From the NCBI GenBank assembly GCA_002245135.1, contig NGBS01000914.1, positions 1 to 48,836 on the forward strand: DNA of 48,836 nt, given 5' to 3'. This stretch comes from Proteromonas lacertae. Lineage: Eukaryota; Sar; Bigyra; Opalinata; Proteromonadidae. Below the pieces are notes generated by a model. It had not been told where the DNA came from. It did no database searches and saw only the letters and a list, made by a program, of their open reading frames with translations. The position numbers and the translations under genes were made by a program. Below, one piece after another: positions 44,204-48,836 of the stretch. The first letter of the stretch is position 1, and the number at the start of each line of letters is the position of its first letter.

Positions 44204-44941
44204 TTACTTTCTAGGATGTCTAGCATCTAACTTACTTTCATTTGCTGTAATTCTTTCTGATTCTTTAACTTCAGCAGGTAAAGATCGACTGATTGTTTCA
44301 TTTGGTCTAAAATAAGTGTAAATTGCTTTTGTATGCATTATCAATTCATCACCAACAAAATAAAAACTATCACTCTGTGTCTCATTAGGATGTAAACAGA
44401 TTTGATCAACTATATTCATAAAACAGAAATAAAAATACGCAAATCTTTGTTAAGAGGAGGTACTTTGTAATAAGAAGCCCATTCATTCTCTGAATTTGGA
44501 ATGCAAAACACAAATTGGAAATCATAACTTTTTAAAAGAGTATCTCTAAAATAATGTCTTTCTATCATTCTAAAATCACGAACTTCTTGTGGTCCAACTT
44601 TGAACTTTAATCTATAAAGAGTATAATCACATAATATATACCTAGTAGCAATTATTGGTGCTTCTAATACACCTAATGGAAACTCATAATAGATTTTTCT
44701 AAGATCATCAGCGCAACGTGAAAATCTACTTGGCAAATCGTATCTTTGGTCTGGACAACCAATTTGGAAATATTTTTCTTTTGTCTCATCGTTGTATATC
44801 TCAAACTCTAAAAATTCTATTCCATAGACATTATCTTCAGGAGAACATAAATAATCTATAAATCAATGATAAATATAGATGAATACCTTTAGTTGGAGCA
44901 TTCAATTGAAGTATATCATCTGGGGTATAAATATGTGGCAT
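44204..44941 (-). CDS. UNC119: Gene E': right-arm copy of UNC119
   Basis: Same three introns and the same predicted 215-residue protein as gene E. I found no amino-acid difference in the parts compared (FRMIERHYFRDTLLKSYDF, HPNETQSDSFYFVGDELIM, ANESKLDARHPRK). The palindrome before the start (TTATTCTATAGAATAA) is also kept. Divergent from C' as E is from C. Confidence 0.9.
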
Positions 44942-45074
44942 TATTTATTCTATAGAATAACCTTCCAGAAATAATTTGAAATTGAAATTGGTGTGTGAAA
45001 AAAATAATTCAAAATTTATAAAAAATATACTCGTTTCTTATTGGCAGTTTTTCGTTTTTTAGTTACACATTTAT

Positions 45075-48000
45075 ATGGCAGAATATAGAGGTATATCCAA
45101 ACATATAATAATATATTATGAATAGGCAATACTCCAGAAACACCTTTGATGTTTGGTAAAGAGGGTTTAGAGAATGAACGTCGTAGAAGAGAATTACAAG
45201 AAGCATATAGTAGATGTATGATTTTTATTTTTTAGCCTTTAGCTTTAAAAAGGCAAATTGAAGAGAAAGAAAGGATGATGCAAAAGAATCGTTATGATAG
45301 ATTACATGGAGATTCTCCACAGCAGAAAGTAGGTGTTCTACCTCCAATAGCCCCAATTCAAAATAATAACCCTTCAAGAAGTCCTTATTATGAAAAACCA
45401 GAAATCCAACCACCAGAACCTTATTATGATGATCCTCCTCCACCAAAACCTCCAAATCAATATTATAATCCACAGTATATATATAAAATTATATTTATTA
45501 TAGAAAATTCGATATTCCACAGTCAAACAGTCCATTACCAGCAGCAAAGCTTGAAATAGTTCAAGCTCGACCACCTGTGCCGCAATATTACCCGCCTGCA
45601 TCTCAACAAAATGACAAATCATTCATTTTGTTAAAGAGTCAGCTGGATCAATATAATCAAAATCAAAGAGAGAATAGTAACTTAATAAATGAGCTAAAAG
45701 GCAGATTATACCAATTAGAGAGTGAATTGAAACATGAAAAAGAGTGGCGAAAGAATTATTCGAAATATAATGGTGATATAAAAGATGTAATAAGTGGAAT
45801 TCAAAATAAAACTGAACACTTTGAAATGGCTCGATCCAATGATGTAGAACGATTAATTAGTCGAATCAATTTAGTGGAAAAATCAGTGTATGATGTAAAA
45901 ATGAGTTTTGAGAATATGAATCAAAATTATATAACACGAATGAATGAAATTGAAATAAAGTTAAAGATATTTCCATTAATACAAATGATTTAAATAACAA
46001 ACTCTTATTGGTTAATAATAATATTGATAGATTGAATATAGATTTAAATGGTGTAAAGAATAATATAATTGATTTAGAAAGTAAAGTAAGAGAAGCAGTA
46101 AATGGTATAGTAAATGATCAAATGGAACAGAAAGTAGTTATTGATGCTACAATACAGAATCAAAGTGTTGGAGGAATTCCTTTGAATAATATAAATCCAT
46201 TAATTGATGGTAGTAATGGTGGTGCTATGGATTTTAATAAATGGAGTGGTGTTATACAGAAATTAAAATTGTTAGAAAGTGGATTGAGTGATCAAAAGAA
46301 AAGTAGAAAATTATTAGATGATTCTATTCGAAGAGTATATATATATATATAATATTATATTATTATTTTTAATGTTTGTTAATAGATTGATAATAAATAT
46401 TCTGATGTATTATCCACAATTAAAGGTCAAAATGACATACTTCAAACATACGAAAATCATGTTCAAGATACAATAGATAAAGGATTTGGTGGATATGATA
46501 TAAAGCTAAATAACTTAGCAAAGAACTTGGAAATACGATTAAATAAACACAGTCAAGATATAGAAGACTTTAAGCAAGAAATATTAGAGATTGAAACAAA
46601 ATTAGAGAATTATATAGTCACAGAAATGAAGAATATAAATAATAAAGATAATGAAATAACCAATCAATTAGTGAGTCTTTCTAGTAGGTTACAAGAGATT
46701 AGTAATATGAAAATGGAAGGAATTGATAGTGGAAATAGTAAAAATAGTGCAATCTATAAAGAGTTGAGTGATTTGAATAAAGAATTGAATGATGTAAAAG
46801 ATGAAATTGAAGAGATGAAAAATAGTGATTTAGCTTCAGCTAGAAGTAATAATAATAATATCAATGATGAAGTGTCTAATAAATTAATAAGAAGAATTCA
46901 AAATGATTTAGACAATCATAATTGTAGAATAAAAGCAATAGAAAGTGATTATATAACTAGACCACAATTAGAATTAAGTGGTTATAGCTCAACTAATAAT
47001 AATGGTGGTTTAGCTAATGATGAAGTTTGAAATTAGAAGCAATAGATAATTTAAGAAATGAAGTTGTAGCACAAGCTGTTATTAATGATTTGTACAATCA
47101 AACTAAACTTTGAATTATATGAAAAAACATGTGACAGATGTAATAAATAAGAATTTGAGAAGAGTGAGTGATTTAGATAAGAAGATAAAGAATTGTCAAC
47201 AAAGCATTGATTCATTAAGATATGAATGTGATGAAAGACATCGAAATATTGAAAATGAGATAATAAACGAAGCTGAAATCAACAAGAACAGTATTGAAAG
47301 AAATGAAGAAAAGATGGAGAAAATGCACAATGAAATGAGTCAATTTAGTGAAGAAAATGCCAAAACACGAGACAAATAATTAATAACAAGATCGATAATC
47401 AAAATGAAAGATTAGAGAAAGTATTGAATGATATTCGTGAAAAATAATGAATTGAAAGATTATGTAGAAAAGAAGATAAATGATATTTATGAATTAATTG
47501 AAAGTAAACAAATAGCCAATGAAGCGATGGAAAGAGCTTTAGTAGAAGAAAACTATAACAAATTGAAAGATGAAACATTCCACTATTATAGTGACTATCA
47601 CAATAAATTGGAAATACAAAGAATGATGTAAAATTGAAGTTGGAACAATATAAGACAGTAACAGATGAAAGTATATATATATATATATAATTTTATATAA
47701 TTGAAAATAGAAATGAAGCGTATAGAAGATAATAATAACCGAAGACTTAGTGACTGGAAAATGATATTAATGAGTTGAAAGTAACAGTAACAAATACAAA
47801 GAAGGAGGTAAATCAACAATTAGATAATAATAAGAAAGATATGAATTATATAAACAAATCAATGGATAGCTTGAGTTTAACTACAACAATGGATAATTTG
47901 AAATGGCAAATAGAATTTGATAATTTATACAACTTCGTAGATCATGCGAATATGAGTGAGATTCGAACGAATTATCATTCATTACAATCTTACTTAGATA

Positions 48001-48459
48001 CATCGATCAAATCATTTGTGAATAGATTCAATAAATTAGAAAGTGAATTAGATAATCGTTTGATCGCTATAAAAGATTATGACAAAACAAATATATGAGC
48101 GAGATTTATTAATCGAAAGAAATAGTAGTAACCCTAAACCATCTAAAATGACAATAGTAACTGGAATGATGCTTTAAGACCTCCAACTGCTGATTCAACT
48201 AATATATATATTATTATTAATGATTTTAATATTTGTTTAGGAAGCAATCTATCAATACTTATTTGATGAGAATACAGGTTGTTATTACTTCTTTAACACT
48301 GAAACAGGAAGTACGAGTTGGGATCCTCCTGAAGATCTGGATATAATATATAGAGAAGGTCAAAAATTAGATGGTGGTTATACTGTTTGTAGAACAACAG
48401 AAGGTCGTTTGTATAAGAGAAATGATAGAACTGGAAGTGTTGAAGCTTTGTATAGTTAA
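45075..48459 (+). pseudogene. Gene C': right-arm copy of the coiled-coil/WW gene, frame broken
   Basis: Collinear with gene C from MAEYR (ATG 45,075) to the WW domain and SVEALYS stop at 48,459. Relative to gene C it has about ten single-base indels: near 45,955, 47,021, 47,107, 47,365, 47,440, 47,616, 47,756, 48,080 and 48,165, mostly in short homopolymers. The first 900 bp read cleanly. One in-frame difference (DIIYRE for DIIIYRE) and substitutions also occur, such as KPEIQPPEPYY for KPIVKPPEPYY. The indels cluster at the window end. This fits either decay of a redundant copy or unpolished sequence at a contig end. A genuine reading of the gene cannot be decided from this sequence alone. 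Confidence 0.6.
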
Positions 48460-48664
48460 ATCATATATATTGTAATATATATATATATATTATAAATAAA
48501 TTAGTATTATATTCACTTCTTACTTTTATTTTAATTTTCATATACTATGTGTTTTTTATGTGTTTATTGATAATCTAATGAAAATGTCTCTATAACCAAT
48601 ATTGATGAATAAATACATTCTCAAAATGTATAAAATCATTTCCATATTTAAAAAAAAGAAGAAT

Positions 48665-48836
48665 ATCCATTTATTAAATGAATAATCATCATGGAGAAAA
48701 GAAGAATGTGAATATTATTTGAATTATTGTATTAAAAAGAAAAGAAGAAGAAAAAATTATATTTTTCGAGTATATTATGTGTGTTTATAATGAAATAGAT
48801 TTAAATGTGAATGATTCTCATATTTCATTAATAAAA
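48665..48836 (+). pseudogene. D': mirror copy of the truncated LRR fragment, cut by the window end
   Basis: Reads EEYPF, then WRKEECEYYLNYCIKKKRR, an intron starting at TTTTCGAGTATATTATG, and NVNDSHISLI up to the last base. It mirrors 14,095-14,285. A few bases differ just before WRKEE (TAAATGAATAATCATCATGG here), and the KKRR stretch is closer to that of gene A than to D. The rest of the fragment lies beyond the window. Confidence 0.6.

Larger units (their letters stand above)
38453..48836. repeat. Right arm of the giant inverted duplication (genes G', B', F', E', C', D')
   Basis: Reverse complement of 14,095-24,602 and still matching at the last base of the window, so the duplication is longer than what is seen. 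Genes G', F' and E' are intact, B' has one break near its 3' end, and C' has about ten single-base indels. Confidence 0.95.

Overview
The window reads as nuclear DNA of a strongly AT-rich, gene-dense, flagellated or ciliated protist. Genes are 60-150 bp apart and are cut by ultrashort spliceosomal introns, mostly 26-45 nt, starting GTAT (rarely GTAC or GTAA) and ending TAG. The standard code fits: every intact gene I could splice ends in TAA or TAG, and Gln is CAA/CAG. UNC119 and B9D1 genes point to a cilium or flagellum. A SERAC1-like gene with a basic N-terminus and a membrane segment points to a mitochondrion-type organelle. I cannot name the species. I recognised no rRNA, tRNA or CRISPR array by eye.

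Region by region: 1-9,370 is a transposon and pseudogene graveyard. It holds a large imperfect palindrome (937-5,402) whose arms carry fragments of a protein kinase gene and a repeat-protein gene, a Mutator-like (MULE) element with ~0.8-kb terminal inverted repeats and a truncated transposase (5,647-8,271), a hAT-like fragment (8,675-8,887) and nested hairpins (9,201-9,262). 9,370-14,290 holds an intact pseudokinase-LRR gene (A), a decayed coding remnant and a truncated copy of the 3' end of A (D).

14,095-24,602 is the left arm of a very large inverted duplication. It carries a coiled-coil/WW protein (C), UNC119 (E), an unknown 136-aa protein (F), a kinase-less LRR protein (B) and an unknown helical protein (G). 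The same genes recur in mirror order at 38,453-48,836, up to the window end. The ~13.9-kb interior carries SERAC1-like esterase/ARM (H), syntaxin (I), NF-YC (J), a disordered S/T-P protein (K), RIO2 kinase with an added zinc knuckle (L), eIF2-gamma copy 1 (M), a 4F5/SERF-like gene (N), B9D1 (O) and eIF2-gamma copy 2 (P). The two eIF2-gamma genes diverge from each other and share an 805-bp near-identical block bounded sharply by diverged ends, as expected of gene conversion.

The genes do not form a pathway: the interior is housekeeping (translation initiation, ribosome biogenesis, membrane fusion, transcription, ciliary transition zone). The accessory signal is the LRR family, whose introns all fall at the same phase-1 position of the repeat, and the palindromic architecture that duplicates and homogenises genes. 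Splice models were worked out by hand and checked for reading frame. Where a boundary failed to resolve (part of H, the start of N) I say so.
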